Of a DNA stretch of 64,000 nucleotides, positions 24,964 to 32,338 are shown in pieces. The stretch lies in NCBI GenBank assembly GCA_963789255.1, contig CAWBJW010000002.1:1426001-1490000 (forward strand). Direction: 5' to 3'. How positions within the stretch are numbered: the first letter of the stretch is position 1; each line of letters opens with the position of its first letter. The position numbers and the translations under genes are program-made. The notes under the pieces are model-generated. The model was not told where the DNA came from. It did no database searches and saw only the letters and a list, made by a program, of their open reading frames with translations. This DNA comes from DATARH01 sp963789255 (GTDB lineage: Bacteria > Pseudomonadota > Alphaproteobacteria > ATCC43930 > CGMCC-115725).

Positions 24964-25863
24964 ATGAACAAGCTGCCCCTCGCTAAGCGCGTCCAAATCC
25001 TCTCGATGCTCGTTGAGGGATCATCCTGCCGGTCGATCTCCCGCGTCGCCGACGTGAGCCTCAACACCGTTTACAAGACGCTGATCGACGCCGGGAGGGC
25101 GTGCGTGCGGTTCCATGATGAGGCCGTGCGCAATGTCCCTAGCAAACGCGTCCAGTGCGATGAGGCGTGGTCTTTCTGCTACGCCAAGCAAAAGAACGTC
25201 GCGACCGCGAAGGCCGCCCCGGAAGGCGCTGGCGACGTTTGGACGTGGACGGCACTCGACTCCGATACCAAGCTGATCCTGTCCTGGCAGGTCGGCGGGC
25301 GCGACGCGGAATACGCGTTGGCGCTCATGGACGATCTTCGCAGCCGATTGGCGAACCGGGTTCAACTGACGACGGACGGGCACAGGGCCTATCTGAGCGC
25401 GGTAGAGGAAGCGTTTGGCGCGGACATTGACTACGGCATGCTGGTGAAGCTATACGGCCCCGAGATCAACGGCCAAGGGCATGAGCGCAAGTACAGCCCG
25501 TCAGAGTGTCTGGGCGCTCGTAAGGACACGATCACCGGCAACCCGGACCCGAAGCACATCAGCACGTCGCATACCGAACGGCACAACCTCACCATGCGGA
25601 TGAGCATGCGCCGGTTCACGCGGTTGACGAATGCCTTCAGCAAGAAGGTCGAGAACCATTGTCACGCGCTGGCGCTCTACTTCGTGTATTACAACTTCGT
25701 TCGTCGGCATCAGACCTTGCGCGTGTCGCCCGCGATGGCGGCTGGCGTCTCTGATCGGCTTTGGGAAATGTCCGACATCGTGGCGTTGATCGACGCGGCC
25801 GAAGGCGCACCAAAGAAGCGTGGCCCCTACAAGGCCCGTCAGCCGGCCGCGATTTCAAACTAA
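24964..25863 (+). CDS. DDE transposase, IS1/IS1595-like, of the passenger transposon
   Basis: The 299-residue transposase has an N-terminal HTH (KRVQILSMLVEGSSCRSISR, then VADVSLNTVYKTLIDAG). Its DDE catalytic core is Asp66 in VQCDEAWSF, Asp138 in LTTDGHRAY and Glu205 in TSHTERHNLTMR. The C-terminal FVYYNFVRRHQTLRVSPAMA is typical of this IS1-like group of alphaproteobacteria. Its stop codon TAA is within the right inverted repeat, which also encodes the final residues ISN. It should cut and join the two TIRs with an 8-bp stagger. Assignment between IS1 and IS1595 is tentative. Confidence 0.88.
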   Translation: MNKLPLAKRVQILSMLVEGSSCRSISRVADVSLNTVYKTLIDAGRACVRFHDEAVRNVPSKRVQCDEAWSFCYAKQKNVATAKAAPEGAGDVWTWTALDSDTKLILSWQVGGRDAEYALALMDDLRSRLANRVQLTTDGHRAYLSAVEEAFGADIDYGMLVKLYGPEINGQGHERKYSPSECLGARKDTITGNPDPKHISTSHTERHNLTMRMSMRRFTRLTNAFSKKVENHCHALALYFVYYNFVRRHQTLRVSPAMAAGVSDRLWEMSDIVALIDAAEGAPKKRGPYKARQPAAISN

Positions 25864-25872
25864 GTCACTACC

Positions 25873-25880
25873 CGCCTGCG
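25873..25880. repeat. Right target-site duplication CGCCTGCG
   Basis: This is the second copy of the 8-bp duplication. Joining the two flanks would restore CTTGCGCCTGCGCGATGG as the empty site. Confidence 0.9.
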
Positions 25881-25943
25881 CGATGGCTGGCAGCGCCGCG
25901 CCGGCTGTGACATGATCGGGGCCACCGGCCAGGGAGAAAATCC

Positions 25944-26744
25944 ATGCGCCTCACCCCCGCGCAATTGCAGGCGTTCGACGACGAGGGTTATCTGTTTTTG
26001 CCCGATTGCTTCGGCGCCGACGAGGTCGCCGCGCTCAAAGAGGAGGCCGAGGCGATCTACCGCTCCGAGCGGCCGGAGCTGTGGCGCGAGAAGTCGGGGG
26101 CGCCGCGCACCGCTTTTGCCGCGCACACCTACAGCGAGGGGTGCCGGATTCTCGGCGCGCATCCGCGCCTCATCGAGCCGGTCGAGCAATTGTTCGGCGA
26201 ACCGCTTTACATGCATCAGTTCAAGCTCAACGCCAAGGCCGCCTTCGACGGCGACATCTGGCAGTGGCACCAGGATTACGGCGTCTGGTCGCGCGACGAC
26301 GGCATGCCGCAGCCGCGGGCGATGAACATCTCGGTGTTTCTCGACGAGGTCATGCCGATCAACGGCCCGCTGATGTTCATCCCGGGCAGCCACAAATCGG
26401 GCGTATTGCCGGCCGGCCACGACGAGGCGACGACCTCCTACCCGCTGTGGACGCTCGACCACGCGACGATCGCCCGCCTTGCCCGTGCCGCCGGCATCGT
26501 CGCCCCGACCGGCCGGCCCGGCGCGGTGTTGATGTTCCACGGCAATCTGGTGCACGCCTCGACCGCCAACATCACGCCCTACCCGCGCACGATCGTCTAT
26601 CTGACGCTGTGCGCGCTCTCCAACCACATCCGCAAGCCGACCCGGCCGGAGTGGATCGCGCATCGCGACTTCACCCCGATCGTGCCGGTCGCCGACGACG
26701 CGCTGATGCAATACGCGCGCTCGCGCCGGATGGCCGCGGAGTGA
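25944..26744 (+). CDS. Phytanoyl-CoA dioxygenase (PhyH)-family protein
   Basis: The 266-residue Fe(II)/2-oxoglutarate dioxygenase begins MRLTPAQLQAFDDEGYLFLP. The iron ligands are the HxD of WQWHQDYGVW and the distal His in MFHGNLVHASTANITP; the 2-oxoglutarate arginine should be in NITPYPRTIVYLT. The family hydroxylates small substrates including ectoine and phytanoyl-CoA. No ectoine genes are near, so the substrate is open. It begins 64 bp beyond the transposon's right target duplication and is intact. Confidence 0.88.
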   Translation: MRLTPAQLQAFDDEGYLFLPDCFGADEVAALKEEAEAIYRSERPELWREKSGAPRTAFAAHTYSEGCRILGAHPRLIEPVEQLFGEPLYMHQFKLNAKAAFDGDIWQWHQDYGVWSRDDGMPQPRAMNISVFLDEVMPINGPLMFIPGSHKSGVLPAGHDEATTSYPLWTLDHATIARLARAAGIVAPTGRPGAVLMFHGNLVHASTANITPYPRTIVYLTLCALSNHIRKPTRPEWIAHRDFTPIVPVADDALMQYARSRRMAAE

Positions 26745-26821
26745 TGCGATCGCCATACCTATCGTCACCCAAGCGAAAGCGCCAGGGCATGCACACATGT
26801 GAAGCTGATTGCATTGGCGTA

Positions 26822-26940
26822 ATGCGTCCGTCGAGACGCACCCCTTCGGGGCGCTCCTCAGGATGACGAAAATTTTCATGTGGCAACAACGCCTTATCGT
26901 CATCCTGAGGAGGCGCGAAGCGCCGTCTCGAAGGACGCAT
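26822..26940. repeat. Inverted repeat of the GTCATCCTGAGGAG family
   Basis: The left arm ATGCGTCCGTCGAGACGC with GCTCCTCAGGATGACG and the right arm CGTCATCCTGAGGAGGCGC with GTCTCGAAGGACGCAT are reverse complements with few changes. Related copies are at 37232-37324 and 44876-44967. Each lies between genes and could form a long stem. Confidence 0.8.
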
Positions 26941-26977
26941 CGCGCCCGGTCCGCCACTCCGACGGGCTGCGCCAAGC

Positions 26978-27054
26978 CGCGAAAGCGGGGATCCAGGGGC
27001 AGGCGACAAGACCTCGGACCCCTGGATTCCCGCTTTTGCGGGAATGACGCGTCA
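26978..27054. repeat. Inverted repeat of the CATTCCCGCGAAAGCGGGAA family
   Basis: The arms GCGAAAGCGGGGATCCAGGG and CCCTGGATTCCCGCTTTTGC pair across a 19-bp loop and end in GGGAATGACG. Copies of the same family are at 35495-35575 and 56112-56191. With the element just upstream it fills the 339-bp gap before the Lin0512 genes; no gene is seen in that gap. Confidence 0.8.
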
Positions 27055-27083
27055 TTTCAGCCGGGCCCCGAAAGGATTTGCCG

Positions 27084-27437
27084 ATGGCATTGAAACGCAT
27101 GGTGTTGCAGATCGGCATGGGGACCGACATCCGCGGCCGGGACTATACCAAGGCGGCGGTGCGCGCGCTGCGCGACGCGCTGTGGCACAATTCCTTGAGC
27201 GTCGCGGGCGCGCTCGGCCTCCCGGTCGATGCGATGCAGGTCGAGGTCACGATCGGCGTGCCGCGCCCCGAGCTGGTCGACAAGGCGGCGGTGCTGGCGG
27301 TGCTGCCGCATGGCACGGGCACCGTCACTGTCGTCGAGGGCGGGCTTGAGATCGCCAACGACGAGGGCACCAACACGACCGTCCTCGCCAACGCCGCCGC
27401 CGTGGTCCGCCTCGACATCGCGGAGGGAAGGCCATGA
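27084..27437 (+). CDS. Lin0512-family protein, first copy
   Basis: The 117-residue protein (MALKRMVLQIGMGTDIRGRD then YTKAAVRALRDAL) matches the Lin0512 family of uncharacterised small proteins. It is about half identical by eye to the next gene, sharing GxGxDxxGxDYTKAAVRA, the MQVEVTIGVPRPE strand and LPHGTGTVTVVEGGLEI. AAAGGA precedes ATG 27084. Its stop overlaps the second copy's start (ATGA), so the pair probably forms a hetero-oligomer. The function is unknown. Confidence 0.8.
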   Translation: MALKRMVLQIGMGTDIRGRDYTKAAVRALRDALWHNSLSVAGALGLPVDAMQVEVTIGVPRPELVDKAAVLAVLPHGTGTVTVVEGGLEIANDEGTNTTVLANAAAVVRLDIAEGRP

Positions 27438-27784
27438 CGCTGAAGCGGGTCATCACCGAATTCGGCAGCGGCAACGATCTGCATGGCGGCGACTACACCA
27501 AGGCGGCGGTGCGCGCGGTCGAGGACGCGATCCATCACAGTTCGCTCTCCCTCATTCGCAGCCTCGGCGTCGATGCAAGGACCATGCAGGTCGAGGTCAC
27601 GATCGGGGTGGCGCGCCCCGATCGTGTCACGGCCGAGACGGTCAAGGCCGCGCTGCCGCACGGCCAGGTCACCGTCAAGATCGTCAAGGGCGGTCTCGAT
27701 GTCCCGAACGAAGGCGCCGACGACGCCGCGATCATCGCCAGCGCCGCCGTGACGGTCAGGATCGACCTCGGCAGGCCGCAATAG
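27434..27784 (+). CDS. Lin0512-family protein, second copy
   Basis: The 116-residue paralogue (MTLKRVITEFGSGNDLHGGD then YTKAAVRAVEDAI) follows with a 4-bp overlap. It keeps MQVEVTIGVARPDRVTAETV and LPHGQVTVKIVKGGLDVPNE. The duplicated pair is the usual arrangement of the family, where a ring-like oligomer has been suggested by analogy only. No neighbouring enzyme gives a hint to the role. Confidence 0.8.
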   Translation: MTLKRVITEFGSGNDLHGGDYTKAAVRAVEDAIHHSSLSLIRSLGVDARTMQVEVTIGVARPDRVTAETVKAALPHGQVTVKIVKGGLDVPNEGADDAAIIASAAVTVRIDLGRPQ

Positions 27785-27939
27785 CCGCTCTTTTCTTTCG
27801 CGCGGCCCGGGATTATTCTTGACCGCGAGGACATTGCGGCAACGGCTCTCGGAAAGTACGAACCAGGAAACCGAGAGCGGATATAGGACAGTGGTTCACT
27901 GTAATATATGAGGTCGCGCTAGACAGGACGCATCCGGCC

Positions 27940-28194
27940 ATGCTCAAGACTCTGGGTATTTGCGTCGCCCTCCTGGTGATCATCGCCATCGGCTATCCGT
28001 TCGCCCAGGACGCCTATCACTGGTGGCAGGTGAAGCAGCAGCTCTCCCACGTGATGGATTCGAAGGAGCGGGCGGAGTTCCAGAACTGGCAAGGGGATGC
28101 GTCCTCCTTTGCCAAGACGCTGTACGACCGATGCCAGCTGGTCCAGGGCCAGGGCGCGGTGCAGTGCGACCGCTATCGTTCCGCGTTCGAGTGA
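27940..28194 (+). CDS. Small membrane-anchored hypothetical protein
   Basis: The 84-residue product starts MLKTLGICVALLVIIAIGYP, a signal-anchor or uncleaved signal. The remaining 60 residues are exported and contain two cysteines (YDRCQLVQ and AVQCDRYRS) that could pair. No family was recognised. The region before it (27880-27935) is AT-rich and could hold a promoter. The 3' end overlaps the convergent folP by 22 bp. Confidence 0.6.
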   Translation: MLKTLGICVALLVIIAIGYPFAQDAYHWWQVKQQLSHVMDSKERAEFQNWQGDASSFAKTLYDRCQLVQGQGAVQCDRYRSAFE

Positions 28195-29018
28195 TCGTTC
28201 GGGCAATCCCGGGCCGCCTGCCTCAACGCCGTCATCACCGTGAGCCCGTCACGCAGCGCGGCCGGGTCGTGGGTCCGGATGAAGTCGGCGCCGTGCGCCG
28301 CGGCATAAAGCTCGGCCGCCAGGCTGGCGGCGCCGCGTTCGGCCGGCGTCGCGCGGCCGGTGATCGCGCCGAGAAAGGATTTGCGCGAAACCGAGACCAT
28401 GACCGGCAGGCCGAACGCCCGCTGCAATCGATCGAGGCCGGCCAGGACGCGCAGCGAGGCGTCCGCCCGGCTGCTGAGGAAAAACCCCATGCCCGGATCG
28501 AGGATCAGCCGCCCGCGGGCAATCCCGGCCTCTTCGAGGCGCGCGATCCGCTCGGCGAAAAACGCCTCGATCCGCTGCCACACCGCGCCGGCGGCGAGAT
28601 CGATCTGGCGCGCCCGGCCTTCGCCGCCAACGGCATGCATCACGACGAGCCGGCAACGGGCGGCGGCCAGATCGGGATACACGGTGGGATCGGGAAAGCC
28701 CCGGATGTCGTTCAGGTAATCGATGCCGCGGGCGAGCGCGAACCGCATTGTCGCAGGCGCGGTGGTGTCGACCGCGAGCGGCGTGAAGCTGCCGGCGAGC
28801 GCGGCGATGACCGGATCGAGCCGGCGGATTTCTTCGTCGGCCTCGATCGGGTCGGCCGCCACATTGCTGGCGGCAGCGCCGAGTTCGACGATGTCGGCGC
28901 CGCCGGCAGCCAGAATGCGGGCCTGCGCGATCGCCGCCGCGGGGTCGAGAAAGCGGCCGCCGTCGGAAAACGAATCGGCGGTGATATTGACGATGCCGAC
29001 GAGCAGCGGGCCCGGCAT
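28173..29018 (-). CDS. folP: Dihydropteroate synthase
   Basis: FolP joins p-aminobenzoate to hydroxymethyl-dihydropterin diphosphate in folate synthesis. The 281-residue protein starts at ATG 29018 (MPGPLLVGIVNITADSFSDG), the pterin-loop signature, and has GADIVELGAAASN, FTPLAVDTTAPATMRF and RLILDPGMGFFLSSR. Usual residues differ in places: the family's ESTRPG is AAASN and INDV is LNDIRGF, so it may be a divergent homologue. folB ends 4 bp upstream, giving a folBP pair. Confidence 0.85.
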   Translation of the reverse strand: MPGPLLVGIVNITADSFSDGGRFLDPAAAIAQARILAAGGADIVELGAAASNVAADPIEADEEIRRLDPVIAALAGSFTPLAVDTTAPATMRFALARGIDYLNDIRGFPDPTVYPDLAAARCRLVVMHAVGGEGRARQIDLAAGAVWQRIEAFFAERIARLEEAGIARGRLILDPGMGFFLSSRADASLRVLAGLDRLQRAFGLPVMVSVSRKSFLGAITGRATPAERGAASLAAELYAAAHGADFIRTHDPAALRDGLTVMTALRQAARDCPNDHSNAER

Positions 29019-29022
29019 CGCC

Positions 29023-29409
29023 TCAACCCGGGCGCGTGCGTTCGAGGATCGCGCCGACCGCCTCGGCATCGCCGAAGATGTCGAGCTTCTCGACCTCGAC
29101 CCGGATATGCCCGACCCGCGGATCGGCAAAGCACGCCTCGCAGATCCGCGCGGCGAAGCCCTCGCACAGATCGATATGGCCCGACGCCGCGATCTGGCGG
29201 ATCGCCGCCACCACCTTCTCGTAATTGATCACCCGCCGGCGGTCCTCGCCGGGAAACCGGGCGTCGGCATTGGCGGTCAGCTCGACCGAAACGCGCACCC
29301 GCTGCGGCCGGTCGCGCTCGGCGCGGCGGATGCCGATGCTGCACATCAGGACGAGGCCGCGCACGACGACGGTGTAGCCCGCCGGCTCGCATCCTACCGC
29401 AGGTTTCAT
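29023..29409 (-). CDS. folB: Dihydroneopterin aldolase
   Basis: FolB cleaves dihydroneopterin in folate synthesis. This 128-residue protein shows YTVVVRGLVLMCSIGIRRAE (the family start with GIxxxE), RVRVSVELTANADARFPGED and DLCEGFAARICEACFADPRV. HIRVEVEKLDIFGDAEAVGA supplies the conserved Lys. I prefer ATG 29409 (MKPAVGC); a GTG at 29427 is possible. It is the first gene of the folB-folP unit and is divergent from mscL. Confidence 0.85.
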   Translation of the reverse strand: MKPAVGCEPAGYTVVVRGLVLMCSIGIRRAERDRPQRVRVSVELTANADARFPGEDRRRVINYEKVVAAIRQIAASGHIDLCEGFAARICEACFADPRVGHIRVEVEKLDIFGDAEAVGAILERTRPG

Positions 29410-29441
29410 GCTACTCTCGGTCGCCACCAGGGGAGGTCAGC

Positions 29442-29861
29442 ATGTGGCGCGAATTTCGCGACTTTGCAATGCGCGGCAACGTCATCGACCTCGCGGTCGG
29501 GATCATCATCGGCGCCGCGTTCACGACGATCGTCAACTCGCTGGTCAACGATCTGATCATGCCGCCGATCGGCCTGTTGCTTGGCGGCATCGATTTCTCG
29601 GATTTCTTCGTGACCCTCAAGGGCGGGTCGTTTCCGACGCTCGCCGCCGCCAAGACGGCCGGCGCGGTGACAATGAATTACGGGCTGTTCATCAACGCCG
29701 TGATCCGCTTCGTCATCGTCGCCTTCGCGATCTTCATCCTGGTCAAGCAGATCAACCGCCTGGCGAAGCACGGGGAGCCGGCGCCGCCGCCGCCGCCCGA
29801 GCCGCCGCGCCAGGAGGTGCTGCTCGCCGAGATCCGCGATCTGCTGAAGGCGCGCGCCTAG
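29442..29861 (+). CDS. mscL: Large-conductance mechanosensitive channel
   Basis: MscL is the homopentameric inner-membrane valve that opens on osmotic down-shock. The 139-residue protein has the N-terminal helix MWREFRDFAMRGNVIDLAVG, the pore-lining GIIIGAAFTTIVNSLVNDLI, a periplasmic loop and TM2 (INAVIRFVIVAFAIFILVKQ). A Pro-rich hinge and the C-terminal coiled coil (VLLAEIRDLLKA) complete the fold. GGGGAGG lies 6 bp before the ATG. Confidence 0.95.
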   Translation: MWREFRDFAMRGNVIDLAVGIIIGAAFTTIVNSLVNDLIMPPIGLLLGGIDFSDFFVTLKGGSFPTLAAAKTAGAVTMNYGLFINAVIRFVIVAFAIFILVKQINRLAKHGEPAPPPPPEPPRQEVLLAEIRDLLKARA

Positions 29862-29904
29862 GCAAGATTCGCTTGGTCGGGCCACGGTTGAGCCGCACCT
29901 CCAC

Positions 29905-29957
29905 CCCTCACCCCTGCCCTCTCCCCGCAAGCGGGGCGAGGGAGAGGAGGACGCGCC
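29905..29957. repeat. CTCTCCCCGCAAGCGGGGAGAG-type palindromic repeat
   Basis: CCCTCTCCCCGC and GCGGGGCGAGGG flank AA, downstream of mscL and before the convergent VOC gene. It could terminate transcription from both sides. The relative in smr at 4105 belongs to the same family. Confidence 0.7.
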
Positions 29958-30023
29958 GCCAGAACGGGGCTGATTGCCGCCCGCACCGCCATTCGTGTCA
30001 CAACCAACAAATCCTTGCTTAGT

Positions 30024-30593
30024 CTAGCCCTGGCGCAGCGCGGTATCGTGCAGCGTGGCGTCCTGGCCCTCGACCGGATCGGCGATTGCCGCCGCGAGGC
30101 CGCGCACCCCTTTCCATTCCGCGCGCGGCCGGGCCCGGCCGTCGCTGCCGATCTGGTCGATGCCCCAATAGATTTCGAGGCGGTGGTTGTCGGGGTCGCG
30201 GAACTCGACGGCGAGCTGGCAGCCGGCGCGGCGGCGGCCCTCGAAATCGATCGTGACCCCATGATGGCGCAGGTGATCGCGGGCGCGCACCACCTCGTCG
30301 AGGCTGGCGACCTCGAAGGCGATGTGGTTCAGCTCGACATTCTCCGACGCGGCGGACAACGAGCCGACCAGCGCGATGCCGTGATGGTCGGGGTTGCAGC
30401 GCAGAAAGGCCATGCCGCCCGGCACCATGTCGTCGGGATAGATGTCGGAGACCTCGAAGCCGAGCACCTCGGTATAGAACCGCATCGAGCGCGCGACATC
30501 GCGCACATTGATCACGACGTGGCCGAGCTTGCCGATGCGAAACGGCATCCCCTTGGGCCGCGCCAGCCGCGTCAACTCGTCGACATCGATCAT
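30024..30593 (-). CDS. VOC-family (extradiol dioxygenase/glyoxalase-like) protein
   Basis: The 189-residue protein starts at ATG 30593 with GGGAG upstream. Two VOC modules are visible: IGKLGHVVINVRDVARSMRF then YTEVLGFEVSDIYPD, and VELNHIAFEVASLDEVVRAR then VEFRDPDNHRLEIYWGI. His in KLGHV, His in ELNHI and Glu in LEIYW are the likely metal triad. Members cleave catechols or isomerise thiol adducts; the substrate is unknown. The C-terminal 40 residues are an uncharacterised tail. Confidence 0.82.
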   Translation of the reverse strand: MIDVDELTRLARPKGMPFRIGKLGHVVINVRDVARSMRFYTEVLGFEVSDIYPDDMVPGGMAFLRCNPDHHGIALVGSLSAASENVELNHIAFEVASLDEVVRARDHLRHHGVTIDFEGRRRAGCQLAVEFRDPDNHRLEIYWGIDQIGSDGRARPRAEWKGVRGLAAAIADPVEGQDATLHDTALRQG

Positions 30594-30760
30594 GCTCAAC
30601 TCCCTTGGGCACCTCCGGCCGGCATTGGACGCGGCTGTCCGAACAGTGCCATATTGCGCCGGCTTTGCAACATGGCGCCGCCGCTGGTTATCTCACCTCC
30701 CGCTGGTGATGCCCCGCTTTGCCGCGCCCGGCAAAATTTCGGCTCGGGCTGAGCCTCCCC

Positions 30761-32308
30761 TCAACGCGTCCAGAACGGCTCGGCTGCGAGCAGGCGATCG
30801 AGATGCTTGCGCAGGCGAGGCTCGCGCTTGGCGAGCCGGCGCTCGTGCCAATCGAGCACCCTTGCTCCGGCATCGGCGATCGCGCCGGCGCCGCCCTTTG
30901 ACTTGGCCAACTCGGCGACGATGTCGCGGCCGACGCGCACATCGTTGATGTCGCCGAGATCGTCCTGCAGCCGCTTCAAACGCGTCGCAAAACGGCGTAC
31001 CTCGTCGGCATCGTACAGCCCGGCGAGCACCTCGCTCGCATAGCGCAGCTGCTTCAGCGCGATGCGCAGCCTGTGGCGTTCGTGCGCCGACTGCCCGCCA
31101 AAGCCCTTGCTGCGCCGTTTCGCCACGCGCCGCCGCCGGTCGAGAACGCGGGCGGCCAGGACGCCGATCGGTTGTTGCAGGTCCGGCAATGCGGCGCTCT
31201 CCCGCCAGCCGCCGCTTTCGAACCAGCGCAGCTGGTTCAACACCAAGGCGGTGTAATGCGGCGAGCGAACGGCCTTGGCCGCCGCGGCGTAGGCGGTCTT
31301 GCGCCGGCGTTTGACCGCCGCGGTCAGCGCCGCAAGGCCTCTCGACCCGGCCAGCGCATCGCGGGCCGGAGCAAGCAGCGCAGTCTCGAACACGTCGAGA
31401 TTGCGCGCCGGGCCGAGCGCGTCGGCGAGCCAGCGCAGCTCCTGCGAGACCCGGCGCCGCTGATCGTTCGGCAGCATGCTGCCGAACGCCGACAGGACGG
31501 CGCGCAGGCGGCGCACCGCGACCCGCATCTGGTGGATGCCCTCGGCGACGCCGGCGAGGACCGCCGCCTCGTTTTGCAGTATCTGGTCGAGGCAGGCGGT
31601 GCCGATGCGGCGCAGCGCGTCGTCGCCGGAGAGGCTCTGATCGAGTTCGACCGTCACGGCATGGACGGCCGCAGCCGGTGCCGCCTCCGTCGCAACCAGC
31701 CGGTAGCCGCGTTCGGCCTTGCTGCGCTGCTCCAGCCGAACCGGCGCCACCGCGAGCAGATCGAGCGCGACATCGTAAAGTGCCATTGCCGGCCCGCTCT
31801 TCAGTTCGAGTTCGACTTCGCTGATCGGTTCGCTGGCATCGCGGGCGGGCGCGTAGACCCGGCCGCGATCGATCGCCGCCTCGATGCGGGTGCCCGGTTG
31901 CGGCGACAGTTCGATCGTGCGCCTTGTGACCTCGGTACGGAACAACGGGATCAGCCGTCCGACGATGTCGGCCCCGAGAAAACCGCCGGTCTCGGCCGCC
32001 TGCGGGTCGGGCCGCGCGCTGACGATCGCGTCTTCCCACTCGCCGCGGACGAGCCGCGCGATGCCGGCCCGGCCGGCCGCTTTGACGCTCTGGACGAAAT
32101 GCCCGTCGCGCTCGCGCACGCGCAGCGCCAGGCCCCGCCGCGCCAGCGCATGGTCCGAGGTGTCGAAATAGGTGCTGACGAGCCCGGCGCGGGCGGCGCC
32201 GGCGCGGCCCGCACCGGAATTGGCGGCGGCCCGGGCCTTGAGCGCGCGCGCCACGGCCGGCAGATCCCGGGGGCGGGCGGCGAGTTTGAGTTCGATCTCG
32301 GTGGCGAT
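30761..32308 (-). CDS. CYTH and CHAD domain protein with a non-canonical start
   Basis: The product has an N-terminal CYTH (triphosphate tunnel) domain and a C-terminal CHAD domain of His-rich helices that bind polyphosphate. The diagnostic ExExK motif (ATEIELKLAARP) lies upstream of the first ATG/GTG/TTG start. The codon with GGGGAGG five bases before it is ATC at 32306-32308, giving about 515 residues. The first GTG, at 32254, would remove the motif. YFDTSDHALARRGLALRVRE (CYTH) and HQMRVAVRRLRAVLSAFGSM (CHAD) are clear. It probably hydrolyses or binds polyphosphate-like anions. Confidence 0.82.
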   Translation of the reverse strand: MATEIELKLAARPRDLPAVARALKARAAANSGAGRAGAARAGLVSTYFDTSDHALARRGLALRVRERDGHFVQSVKAAGRAGIARLVRGEWEDAIVSARPDPQAAETGGFLGADIVGRLIPLFRTEVTRRTIELSPQPGTRIEAAIDRGRVYAPARDASEPISEVELELKSGPAMALYDVALDLLAVAPVRLEQRSKAERGYRLVATEAAPAAAVHAVTVELDQSLSGDDALRRIGTACLDQILQNEAAVLAGVAEGIHQMRVAVRRLRAVLSAFGSMLPNDQRRRVSQELRWLADALGPARNLDVFETALLAPARDALAGSRGLAALTAAVKRRRKTAYAAAAKAVRSPHYTALVLNQLRWFESGGWRESAALPDLQQPIGVLAARVLDRRRRVAKRRSKGFGGQSAHERHRLRIALKQLRYASEVLAGLYDADEVRRFATRLKRLQDDLGDINDVRVGRDIVAELAKSKGGAGAIADAGARVLDWHERRLAKREPRLRKHLDRLLAAEPFWTR

Positions 32309-32338
32309 GTCAGCCTCCCCGGGGGCAGGAGGACCGGG

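Larger units (their letters stand above)
22506..25872. mobile_element. Passenger-gene transposon with 21-bp TIRs and 8-bp target duplication
   Basis: Left end 22506-22526 starts GGTAGTGACTCAG and the right end 25852-25872, read inward, starts GGTAGTGACTTAG. The 21-bp ends differ at one base. CGCCTGCG flanks both sides (22498-22505 and 25873-25880), a perfect 8-bp target duplication. The 3,367-bp interior carries five genes packed to within 6 bases of the left end, with the transposase stop codon inside the right end. The 8-bp duplication and the DDE transposase point to the IS1/IS1595 group. Cargo genes are AT-richer than the host, and all reading frames are intact, so insertion looks recent. 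Confidence 0.92.

Noticed and set aside
26745..27083. Small frames in the gap before the Lin0512 genes
   Set aside because: The whole gap is explained by two palindromic repeats, and the frames have no consistent start site or codon use.
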